Shown here one piece after another: positions 49,601 through 61,600 of a stretch of DNA of 64,000 bases. This DNA comes from Paragonimus westermani. Its lineage: Eukaryota; Platyhelminthes; Trematoda; Plagiorchiida; Troglotrematidae. Location: positions 31,457 through 95,456 of the forward strand of contig QNGE01003019.1 of assembly GCA_008508345.1 (NCBI GenBank). Reading direction: 5' to 3'. The notes beneath the pieces were generated by a model. That model had not been told where the DNA came from, ran no database searches, and saw only the letters and a list, made by a program, of their open reading frames with translations. Both the position numbers and the translations under genes were made by a program. How positions within the stretch are numbered: position 1 is the first letter of the stretch; every line of letters starts with the position of its first letter.

Positions 49601-52600
49601 ACACCAGTCGGTCTGCCGGTAACCACTCAAATCTTGCTGTCCTCATCGGATCACCGCTTACCACCTCGAGCCACTTCCGACACTCGGTATATGAATACAG
49701 AATTGAATTATGAAGAGCGTTTGAATGGCCGAGATGTCTACTACCCGGAAATCAGCAGCACTGCTGCACGTCAACCACAGGTGGGCGAGGAGCACCATTT
49801 GATTGCGCAAGACAGCCACAAGTTGAGAGATCAAAGTGAACCGCAATTGGTAAGCGAGTCATCTCAAAATCAGTTTACATGCAATGTATTTTGGACGGTA
49901 TAAGTCCGATGAAGATGAGTATGCACGTTCCGGACTTACACTAGAAGTGTTCAGAGGAATTGTAGAAGTACAATATGACAGACAATTACGTACTTTATGA
50001 TGTACATAAATACGGTGTCTACTGTTGGTTAGTCGCAACACTGGGTGAATTCACACACAACGGTCAGTAGGTTTTTAACTGAGGAAGCTCAACTGCATGT
50101 CGGCAAACGTGTCTCGTGAATCACATGAATGCTCCTGTGTTTTGGCTAGCCTCCCTGACAGTCGAGAATGTTCAGCTCATCGACTGTTTGATCTATTTCC
50201 ATCAGTTGAGTGTACAGCATACGGTGGATATTAGAACGTCAATGACTGCACTTTGAAGCGACCTACAATATTAACCGAATCGGTTCAAGACGCCGGTCCC
50301 ACTCCCCTGATGTCTGATGGTAGATTTTGAGTAACAGAACGCAGTCAAACTCAGGGTAAACAACAGTACGTTAGGATCAGTTGAATGTTTCGATTCATCG
50401 GTCACAATACGTGAAACGTAACTGAGCTGCCTGACAATCTAAATGTGGTCTAGACGAAATCGATCGATGAGTGTACCAGGCTAAACTCCACTTCTGTCTG
50501 GTTGTTACCCAGAAATCGACCTACCGGACTTGTAAAAATGCTGATAACTGAGCTGTTCCTGTTCAGTACTGTACCAACAGATGCGCGAGCATTAGTTACT
50601 GGACAACAAACTGAATAAATCATATTAAGTCAAGACGACGAACAGAACCAAAGTAGTTTATCACGCGATCAAAATCAACCGAAACTATGGCAGTCTTAAC
50701 ACTACGGTAGATGGCTTTTGAATACATATATTCGGCCTTAGACGCGTGATCAGGAGTATTGCAAACAGCTCCAACAGACGTGAACTTTGATTACGTAATA
50801 CCGCTGTGAGGTACTTTGATGGATCTATGGTATGCCCACTTTCGATGAAACGGTGAACGATCGATGATGAGGGCAATCGGCCGCAGACCAATGTTTTCAT
50901 TCGCTGCTGAGACATTTGTCAGTGTAGGAATGTGTTCAGCCATTCGGATGGCCATGTTCCTTTCAGTTCTTCCTAGGTAGCGGGCACCTCAGCTACGTTT
51001 GGATTGACAGATATAGTGAGAACTGCCCAGAATTAATTTGGCTGTCTTTGTGGGAGGTAGTGTATGCAGATGTCAAGGTATCTGAACCAGTTAATGAATC
51101 AGGTGTGGACTTAACTTTACAATCGCCAAGCCTTCGCTAGTGAAGAGTGGTTACTGTACTGATCCTACAGTTTATGTCACTATGTGGATGGTAACACGCT
51201 GTATCTTTGACGTTTCGTCTCAGCGATTAGCATTGCTCATGATTACGCACCAATCTGTCTACTAACCAGGTCAGCAATGACGTGCTTACAATGGTGATGA
51301 ATATTTTTCAGTGAACTTCTCATGTTTTGTCTAAGGACCATTTTTTAAGTAAATAAATGCACTTCCAGAATTATTCTAGAAGATCAAAATGCTCGCTTCA
51401 TTTTATCCGAGCGCTCCGTCCAATGCGCTCAGATTGCCGGATCGCCTCAAATGGACAGTGTAAATAGTCAATTAAATTCGTACGGTTTACCCACGAATAG
51501 GACTTCCCATAAATCGCAGAATACATCGAACTCGCCAAATGGTGTTTCGATTAACCAGCATTGCTCACGGCAGCATGCGTGGTTGACCGTTCAACTATGG
51601 TAATTCTGTTATGCCTAATACGAGGTTAATTGTACAGTGATTCATACGATTGCTCCATGCCAATGTGGTTTATATTCTGTTTGTGAAGGAGATATACACT
51701 ACTGAAAAGTTCTAAGAAGAGTTGTACACAAGTATGGTGTTTATTTTCAGAAAGAGGCTGGTTGAATGGTTTACGTGAATCGGAGAACTACTATTAATTG
51801 AGCAAGCTATTCAATCGATATTCAATTCGTCTTTGTATCTTGTTAGAACAGAAAGCTATTGTCATGCCACATCCATTTTATTAGTTACCTCTTTTTGTGA
51901 AAGTACACTCTTGGTTAGCATCTAATACATACCTGGGTAAAACAACTAGACGAACTGTACCCATCATCCTATGTGCACACAAAAAACTGGTGAACACAAG
52001 GTCAGTCAGTATTTGCTGTCCAGATATAAGAAATGACACAGCCCCCTCCTCTCAGTCTTTCTCTGTTCACCATACCTCCTACACACGTGCATTTGATGCT
52101 CGTAACCGATTGTCTAGATGACCTTTGCTGAATACCAACCATTCTTCGACTGATTGATTGATATTCACATAAACCTCTTACATCTGTCACTTCTAATTCT
52201 GATTGAACCTAATGGCACGAGTACCTAGTTATGGTTGGGTGACAAATATCGGGTCATTAAATGTGAGTGCGACCTGGAAATAGAAACGTTCTCGTTGCAA
52301 AATAAAATAGGCGTTTACGCACGGGTTCGTCTTTCAGTCATGGCCCAGTTACTCCAGGCGGAAACTATCCGCAGTAGCAATTCGTTTTGATTAAACAGTT
52401 AGCAGTGCATTACGGCTAGACTAACTCACTTTGTCTACAGTTGTTACCACGCAGTTAACCAGATAGCGGTTGACCTATCTGCTGAATCATCATTACCTTC
52501 TATCACAGACATGTTCATGACATCATTGAATCGTGCACTCTTCCAGACAGTTTTTTGCAGTGTTTTTATAGGTCAGTATTCGCCGGAAGCACACGACCAC

Positions 52601-55600
52601 ACCATAGTTCACTGGAAAAATTATAATACCATCTGGAAGCTTCAGGCACACGGAACGGTCACAACGATAGTCGGACATTCAGAATCGAAGCACAGTCGCA
52701 AGCAATTATTGTGGCAGTCTTCCGTACGATACAGCTGAAGCGAATTTTACTACCTGCGCCAACAGAAACATCTTCAGTTAGGTTGTACACATACCTATTT
52801 AGTACCGTTGACAAGCAGACGTAAACGCATATTGATTCGATCTTAAAAGTGTTTTGAATTGCGTTGTGGCGACCTTGCGACTTCATTGGTTTGCTTTGCC
52901 GTATGATGTGTGGAACAGTTCCAATTTTCATATTGCACCCAGGATATTTAGAAAGTACGCATGATGTATGCTGTGTGACTGTTCGTCCGCATGTCATGTA
53001 ACTATGTGGCGTGAACACGAACCACACACATTTCCGGTTTACTTACACGTCGACGATCGTTCTCTAACCTCTCTAGCTAATTTGCCTGTCAGTGCCATTC
53101 ATAGGGTCATAAGAGGCCTCATACACACTTCGTCGAACACAACTCGGTCCCTGTTGTCAACGCCTTTTTGTAGTTCGCGTCTGGGGAAAACGACTTAGTG
53201 CGCCATGCAGTGAAATGTGTTCATTCTTCTACATTGAACTGGACCAACCAATCAGGTTACAGGAAGCAACATTTGCGACGTGCCGGTGGAATACCATGTC
53301 AGTTGGCAACGTCTCGCACAAACACGCAAACCTGATTGGTATGAAAATGCATACATCTGAAATCATGACCTCTGCACATTAACGTTATCGATCTGTATTT
53401 ACGTTTGCTATTCGGTAAATGTATTTGTGAGTGGGTTACTTGAATTGGTAGGTCATCAACATACTCATAGTACATGGTTGGCCAAGAGTCAACGAGTACA
53501 TTGAGGTCGATTAGGTTTCATCAGTTATATTCATTTCTTTTCTTGTTCCAGTTAACCAACGACTGCCGTCGTTTGGATCTTACCCGCACTCCCCTTTACA
53601 GAAACCTGGGTGTCTGTGGCCTTCGACCTTTCCTCTTCTGTGGCATTTTTGGTGTACTGTATGGTGAATGTTTTTGTCTGTTTTCTTCCAGTGCGAACTT
53701 GCATTTCGATTCTACACCATATCCTCTCTAGAGTACACTAGCGTGTACTCCTACAATGGAATGCTCCTCGCGTTATATTTTCAAATTTTTCTCCCTCACT
53801 TGAAAACTTACTGTTGCAGTCTCTCCGTGTGTGTTTACTTCTCGAAAGATACAAGCTTAAACTTTCGGCTAGCCCACGAAATAGCTAACCAGCATTGGTC
53901 GGCTGGACACAAAGGCCCCACTCACCCACCTTCCGGTCTTATTCATCCGGGTTTACACTGGACACGTGGTATATGTGTGGGACCACAAGTGATGCATCGC
54001 AAGTCACTTACAGTGTTGGTTAAGCGCAGGCGTCCTTTGGTTTCGGTCATTGTGACAGGCTAATCCGAGCCCGTTTCCACCAACCGTGTATTTGCGATCT
54101 CCTATCTCTTCACATCTCCCAACTTAATACCAAATATTCCATTTTCATAAGAAAACTCAGTATAATCACAATAACCCTAACACATATTTATAATCGAGAA
54201 TGATTAAGTATTTCAACGGGCCTTTGTCCATGATGTAATAGACTGAACAAACTAAGAGAGGAATATAAAGTTTCAGTTGTTTCAACTAAAATTGCAGCTA
54301 TTCTAATTTCTTCCTCCTGACTGATTTCAGTTGACCACCAGAAAACTAGTTAGATCTTTGCACTCTTAACATTCGGGGAGGGAGTGAGGGGGTGACTTAC
54401 ATAATCCATTTTGTAGTTGTTTGGATACAGTACATTCGGAAAGTTTATGACAACGAGAACACAGGGAATAACAGTTGTGTCTATGCCTTAATTTTGGAGT
54501 TCACAATTTTGAGATTTAGAGAACACTGATCAACCTGTTTATCTCTTTCAGAATCCGTTGCAACAAACAGTCTCCTCAACTCACTATTCCGTTGTCCCAC
54601 TCGGAACAGATCGGCCGATTATGTTTGTTCCACCGCTTACAGGCTACATGAGCCTTGACCGGCGCAAGGCCAGCCACATTTCGGGTTATACAGCCTGTAA
54701 TGGTCAGTCATCGTCCATTGGTGTTTATGCACCATCAATTAGATTCTCCTCTGCTTATTCCTCCGTTCGACTGGATTCTCAGTCGATTGGCTATCGCATG
54801 CCGGTTGAACCTTATCCATATTCACTGACCACTAACTTCCCGATGAATCGATTCAGTCCGTACGATTCCCATGAACCGACTAATGTTCAACATTCCTATT
54901 CACTGAGAGCTCAACCTCAACCTCCTGCATATTTACACATGAATGCTGTTCGGCCGATTCCTGGTGGCGGTGGTGGAGTGATGGATAACAATCGATCGCC
55001 GGGGTTCACCGGCACACAGCCACCCCTACGTAGCTTTCTCAGGCCAACTGACCAGGTATATAGTGAAGGTTAAATGAACCAATTTGTTTCTTATGTCATA
55101 TCAGCTAACGTTATGACTATCGAACTACTACCGCTAGTTAACGTTTTGGTTATCTCGTCCCATTGCACAGCACGTCTCAGAACTATGGATTCGGCAAAAC
55201 ATCCGGAGTTTGAACTCGAAGACAGTCATGGTTCGTGCTTGCCTGACACGTCCGGCCAACGTGGCTATGGTTTCGGTAGTGCGCGATCTAGGCTCCGGTG
55301 TGAATAGAAAATGTTCAAGTGTTGAGACACCGCAGACACGCCCGAGTCATGACTGCTAATGTGCGTAAGGCTTTTGGCTGGGACTCTGAATTTTGTTGTC
55401 CAGTGCCTACTCGTGAGACGTAGTCTAAGTCTAATGGAAACATGTACAAATCAATTCGGATGACAGTTGTGTTGAAGTCTTCTAGTGATTGCTTGTCAAA
55501 TACACAATGAGCAAACAAAAATTTGGAACAATATCAGCGGAATGGTGGTCAAAACCTAATAAGAGCCGACGGAAAATTAAGAGAGTATGGCTGTGTGAAC

Positions 55601-58600
55601 CAACTAGCTGCACTTGTTTTTCAGTATCTATCATGTGCGTGACCTATTTCTGGGTGGCCTTTCGCTTCGAGTTGTCGGTTTTCACATGTGATTGCACAGC
55701 TTCGGTTGACGTATTACCATTCGTCCACACTTGTCCGAATTTGCTCGCTATTAGTGTGTTTAATCGATCACACCTTATTTGCTCGTCCAACGTTGAGTCT
55801 GTGGGTGTTCAGCGTTCTTCTCAAGATGCACGTTAATACACTAGACTCATACTCATCCTGGATAACCGATGAGGAACAATAACGATTCCCGTTCAAAAAT
55901 CCCGTTCTTTTCCTGTGAACAGCGACAGTCTGCTACCATCTATTCTGCCTTTTGATCTCACAACGTCACAATTACTATGCTGCATGTATATGCTGTTTTG
56001 GCAACAGCCAAATCGACGATGGCACAAGCAACTATACCATAATATTAGTAATAAGCACTATTTTCCACGTTTGGCCAGACATTTATTCAGTGCATGCACC
56101 TAGAGTGAATCGAGTATTGGACGCAGTCTGTTCCCGCTTGATGTGTGATCCGCACGGGCTATGTAATACTGCCTGGTTCTACTCATCGTTTGTCTATCAT
56201 TGTGTGCGCTGAATAATCATCCCATTTGGATTCGATAAATTGTTTGTTTCTCCCTCTGCTACCTACTGACTAGCACATGCAAATTTCCCGGGTTAGGGGC
56301 AACCATTTTCCCCGGACTATATAACACCTTGGTTTGTCGTTTTTTCCAATACACCGTTGTTCTTTTCAGTCCAATCGGGTAGAATCCAGTGATCGAATTG
56401 TCTCGTTGGTGGGTCTTCAGGAGAGCTCCAGTTAGTTGGGAAACGTCGGTAGCATACTTTCTAATATCTATTCCTTTGTGCTCCATTATGTCGCCCACGC
56501 ATTTGGCTGTTTTTGTTAGGTATTTTCATATATGGGGATTAGTGGTGTGGCCTGTTGCGTGTTTATGTACGCGATATGGGAAGCATGTGGATTTGTGTTT
56601 ATCCGGACCCCAGTGCTTACTATGTACACGTGCTATTCACAAGGCCTGCAGCCTTGCTTATGTGGAGCACCTTTTCGACTGTTAGGTCAGACAGTGACTG
56701 CACAAATGAAACCTGAAGTTATCGGTCTTTAGTGAGGCTGTACTGGTCCGAATTCGCAGCACAGTGACCGAAGCAACCAGTCGGGTTGCGTGGGGTTTTG
56801 TTTTCATGATACCCGATGTAAGTGTTTACATGTCCACGCACTGTTTGCTTCCACTTAACTTATGTGTGCAATCTGAGATCGATGAGAGTGAGCAAAATGT
56901 TAACATTACACAACTATCGATCGATCCATTAGTATACCATATGGCACGTGATTGTATGCCTGGATTCTGTTGATAACCAACAAATTTAGGCAGCGTGCCG
57001 ATGTGTGCAAACATTTCTAATGAGAGTAGAACGATTATCAACCAGTGGCAAGCTGAACATGCTTGCGAGTCTTTCGGAACCACGCTTCATGGACTGCCTC
57101 GTCATCCACTCGTTTGGTGTGTCCCGCGAGATGGTCCAGAACGTAATTATGAATGAAGGATTAATTAGACAATAGTTGGGTAATGCGGCTTTAAAGATAT
57201 GTTGCTACCATCAGAAGTTTGATAACTTTAGTGAGGAGAAAACGTGATGAGGTCCTTATTGTATTGTGCCGTATGACACAAAGACATTTATTTCGCCAGT
57301 CTGTTACAAAATGCAGGAGTCAAAGCGTTGGACGGTTGGTTCTAATTATGTTGAGACATTTACAGCTTAGGCCTATGGGAATTAAGTATGTTTTGCCATA
57401 TTTTGCATGTATCATTGAGGGAGGCGAAAATTTTTCGAGTGTATCTGCTCAAAATCTTGAACGAACATGATAATCAAGATGCTTTCGATGTTTACGAAGC
57501 TGCCTTGTAGGACCAGAATTTACGTGAGAAAATATTGGATGAATAAAACGGTTTATCCTCTGTGTGCAATCAGTTGAACGAAAGAAAGATGCGGCTGGTT
57601 TGCTGCAATGTGTGTGGAGGGGGAAACACTCTCCTCATTAATTACACCTTATAAATGTTCGTGTTGTTGCTGCGGAATGCACATTGAAAGAGATAGTGCA
57701 CAACTTGCATACTGTTACAAACACACAGGATGGTTTAATGACGTGATGGTTACGATTCCATGGGCATGGGGTCCTGTGGTTTGTAAACAGTATGCCTTAC
57801 CTTTTCCTCGTCACAGATGTTTCCAACGTTAAACTCGTATTTTGTTGCCAAGATGCACTGTAGCAGTATATCTGATGAATCAGAGAATCAGTTGGTATTT
57901 TGAATGTAAAGTTTGGACGGTGTCGTATCTTAGCGTGTAGCAGTACTTCCGGCTAGATTGGAAACCAAACTCTGGGTGATGCACTTTATTACGTAAGTCT
58001 CCCTTGATGTACCTCTCAGTGTCGTGGTTGGCGCCTATATCGAGGCTGATTCATAATACGGCCTGTTGTGGTAGTGCTTGCCAGATGATTTCCCTCACCA
58101 TGTTTCCACAGATCATCAAATCTTTCAGTGGGAGATTGGTCAAATCGACACGAGTAGCGATGGGTTAAGTTCACCGAGGACAAGCGTAATGATGAAATTT
58201 TATAGCTTTGGAGCCAACATATCATTTACCATACCAGGAATTGTTAAGTGATGAGAATTCATTCAAAAGGAAACGATGGGGACCATTCAGATTTAACAGG
58301 TTTTGCAAGAGCGACCGTTTGGTGGTGCAAAGAACACGTTAGAGCAGCTGAGACTGTGTTTTTTTATTGCATAAGACTGCCTTAAAGCTGAACTGACTTT
58401 AGTGTGGAACTTACTTTGTCCTTACCGATCTTTCTCGAAAATTAAAAAAAAAACAGAATTAGCGTAACCCTTAAAGACTTTGCTGGAAAGTGAACAATTA
58501 CAGTCACGGTACCGTCTGTTCGATGTTCTGGGAACGGATGCCAATTTATTGGCTGGATACAGCCTGCTGTGGTTCTGACAACCGATTATCAGCGGATGTA

Positions 58601-61600
58601 GTAGCTGAAAACTGCCATACTTCGTACAGTGTCGGTCCGCCACGACCAAATCTACTTTGTTAATGTCCATGAGAACCACAAGTGGTGCCAGCGACTCATG
58701 AACCTGTGCTTCACCTGAAGGTGTCACGCTTATTTAGATTAATGTTGCTGAATGCAAATAGCCTTGTTTCTTAACTAGTTTAATACACTGCACTTTTTGT
58801 CTGGATGGTTCTGATTGCCCCTCACGTGCCAACCGATGCACACCTACGAAAATGAGCAACGTTATTGACGTGAAGTGGCACTGTGATGAGGCGGCTGAGA
58901 GGTGGCAAACAACCACTGGAAGTTAATCTTTGGGATTTTACCATCCCGCTTGCAAGTCAAGTCGATAGGCAGTCAACGTATAGAAACATTGATGCTACTG
59001 AAACCATGGTTCCATAGATGTCAGGGTGGGATTGAATACGCAGTAAAAATTCAGTAAGTATCACGGTTGTACTAGAACTGCTATCATCTGCTATAGATTA
59101 CAAGGCAGTTTATATGGCCCATCTTCCCCTTTAACAGTAAACATGTCTGTTTGCCAAGTATATTTACTCCCTTTGGGCTTTGAACGAACACCCAGTCTCA
59201 CCCTAAATCTACCTGATGAGCCATTAATTTGTGTATCCCTGTGGAATAATACTTCCATTTTCAGTCACCTTATGGCTAGCAAGTTAGAAAACAGCAGCAA
59301 ATTCTATTTGGTGCAGACACTGCGCGCAATAGTATATGACCGATGGTTGGTTACTTTCCTATGAACACAAAATGTTATCAGAGAAAAATTACACCAACGA
59401 ACTTCTTGGTTGTGGTGGGGGGTATAACGTTTTCAACCGCTGTGATATTACAAAACAAGTTATATTGATACGACAATACATTGTTTAAATCGTGAATGTA
59501 TTCTGTTTGGGCATTTATCGAAATGAAAAATACAGTATTTGTGAATAGGCCCACCAATGCTTATCGTTAAAAGCAGCGCTCTCGCAAATGTAACATTTTG
59601 TACCCTCGAAGGGTGGATGATTTTATGGGATTGGGTGCACCCATACTGGGAGTATTGTGATGAAATGTGGATGTCCTGTCAAAATGTACCTAACACTGGA
59701 GCCATCCGGAAGTCCTTTATGAGTGAGGTAAATTTGCATTATAAATCCAACGGCTTCAAACTGTACGTGGGAATATCGGTATGTTGAGTCGGTCAGTCTT
59801 TATGCATTAAACCTTTTCCATTTCAAAATGTGTCGATATCAGTTCCAGATGTCCCAGTGAGGTCAGTTGGGTTTCGATGATGAACGAGGTTGCACAGGTG
59901 ATGTGCTCGTGGGTGGGCTGCAAAACACACGGATCAATTGACGCCTACAGAGTTAGAGGGCGTGGTCCCGCCTAGTGCAATGAATAGACGAAGTTAACTC
60001 GCCTGAACCCATTTACATGGGACATCCTGAATTGACATCCGGATACAGGAAAGTGATATAGGGGCATCTGAAACCGGATAAGGCATAGGAACGCGACCTC
60101 TCTGTCATTTCATAATGCACGATACGATGACTAACAGACTTCCACTTCGAAACTTTCCAGACCATTCGCTCGTTAGAAGAAGAACGGGAAGCTTTGCAGC
60201 TGGAATACGAGCGACTGAGTGAATGCGCACCTTGGTCAGCTTCCAACAACTGTGTGGCCACTACATGCCGAAAGATGCAAGCTCAACAACAGCATCAAGA
60301 GCGTATGGCTCGAACGCGGCTGCAGCAACAGCAACAAGACGCAACGCGAGCAAATATGGTTGGGGGCTACGCTCCACGAATGTCTATGCAGAGATCTCCC
60401 TCAGCTAGTCCACCTCTCCCCAATGTACCGTCTATTATCAGGTAGATACTAATAACTAGTTTGCAAATAACATGACAAATTTGCGTTAAACTTAACGATC
60501 ATCAACAGTGTACGTTGATTCGAACTGGTTTATTTGAACTTCAGTAATTCAGCTACAAAGCCACAATAGTGAACAAGTTGGTATCATCTTTATGTTCAGT
60601 TGTGTGTTTACTTTCAATTGAATTTTTGTTGAGTTTTCACTCCCCCGAACATTTTTTAAGCGCAAGGACAGAAAGTGCCTGATACTTCGAGAGCTTCTGA
60701 GCGTTAAGACTGACTTCGTAGCTCTCTTAGTAAACAGTGAACAGAGTGAACACAGCTGCTCGACTTAGAAGAATCCATGTTATGCTAAAGAAAGAAGGTT
60801 GAGAGAGTGAAATGTTCGAACTAGAACGGTTAGGTGTGCCCAACAGCTGAAAAAGTGCGAAGTTGATTCGGGTACCTCTAAACTCACAAAAGCGGAAGCG
60901 GCTTCTTCGGTAGCTCCTGATTTCCGTCTCACACATCGACTAGCATCAGGAGTGATGCACGACCAAACGCTAAAATCACCGGAAATCACAGTCCGTCTCC
61001 TCAAGTTTAAAGCAAGTGCATCATTTCGCGCTTCTGTACTGACTGGCGCACTACAGATTCTCCATTTCTAAGCATTCCCACCTCATAACAGGTGGGTGTG
61101 ATTGGATCGGGCATCTGTGATTGTCGAAGGCCTTAATCCTATGGTCTCTAAATACCATCTCTAACCAACAATGTCAAAGGACCATAGGACCTTTCTGCAT
61201 TAAGGAGGATGGGAATGCAGTTCATTAGAATCTCTGCTGAAACACACGGTTGTGTTGGCTCGCGCCATTCTCATTTCATGTCACCATGCAACAACGGTTC
61301 AGAAATGCCAGCAGTTTTCTCGGTTGCCTTTATAACTGTGCGTACTGTCACCGTACGAAACGTCGTCGCTTTCGATAGAGGCTAGTATCTCAGTACCTTG
61401 CCATCGTGAGATAAAATTATTCATACACTTTGAGCGTATTATAGAAGCTCGAACCCAGGTACACAAAGAAAGTGTGTCAATCATCAGCCAGGCGTCGTTG
61501 ATGAAACATAGTCTACCTCTTCTAATCGAACGTTCACAGGTGACATAGTCTCCCAGCTCATCACCGGTAATCCCCACGTTACCCCCATCTGATACACGGG

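Noticed and set aside
57608..57832. Cys-rich frame (CSCCCCGMH) as a zinc-binding protein.
   Set aside because: Cys spacing does not fit a known finger, and the run comes from a short GTT/GCT-rich stretch.
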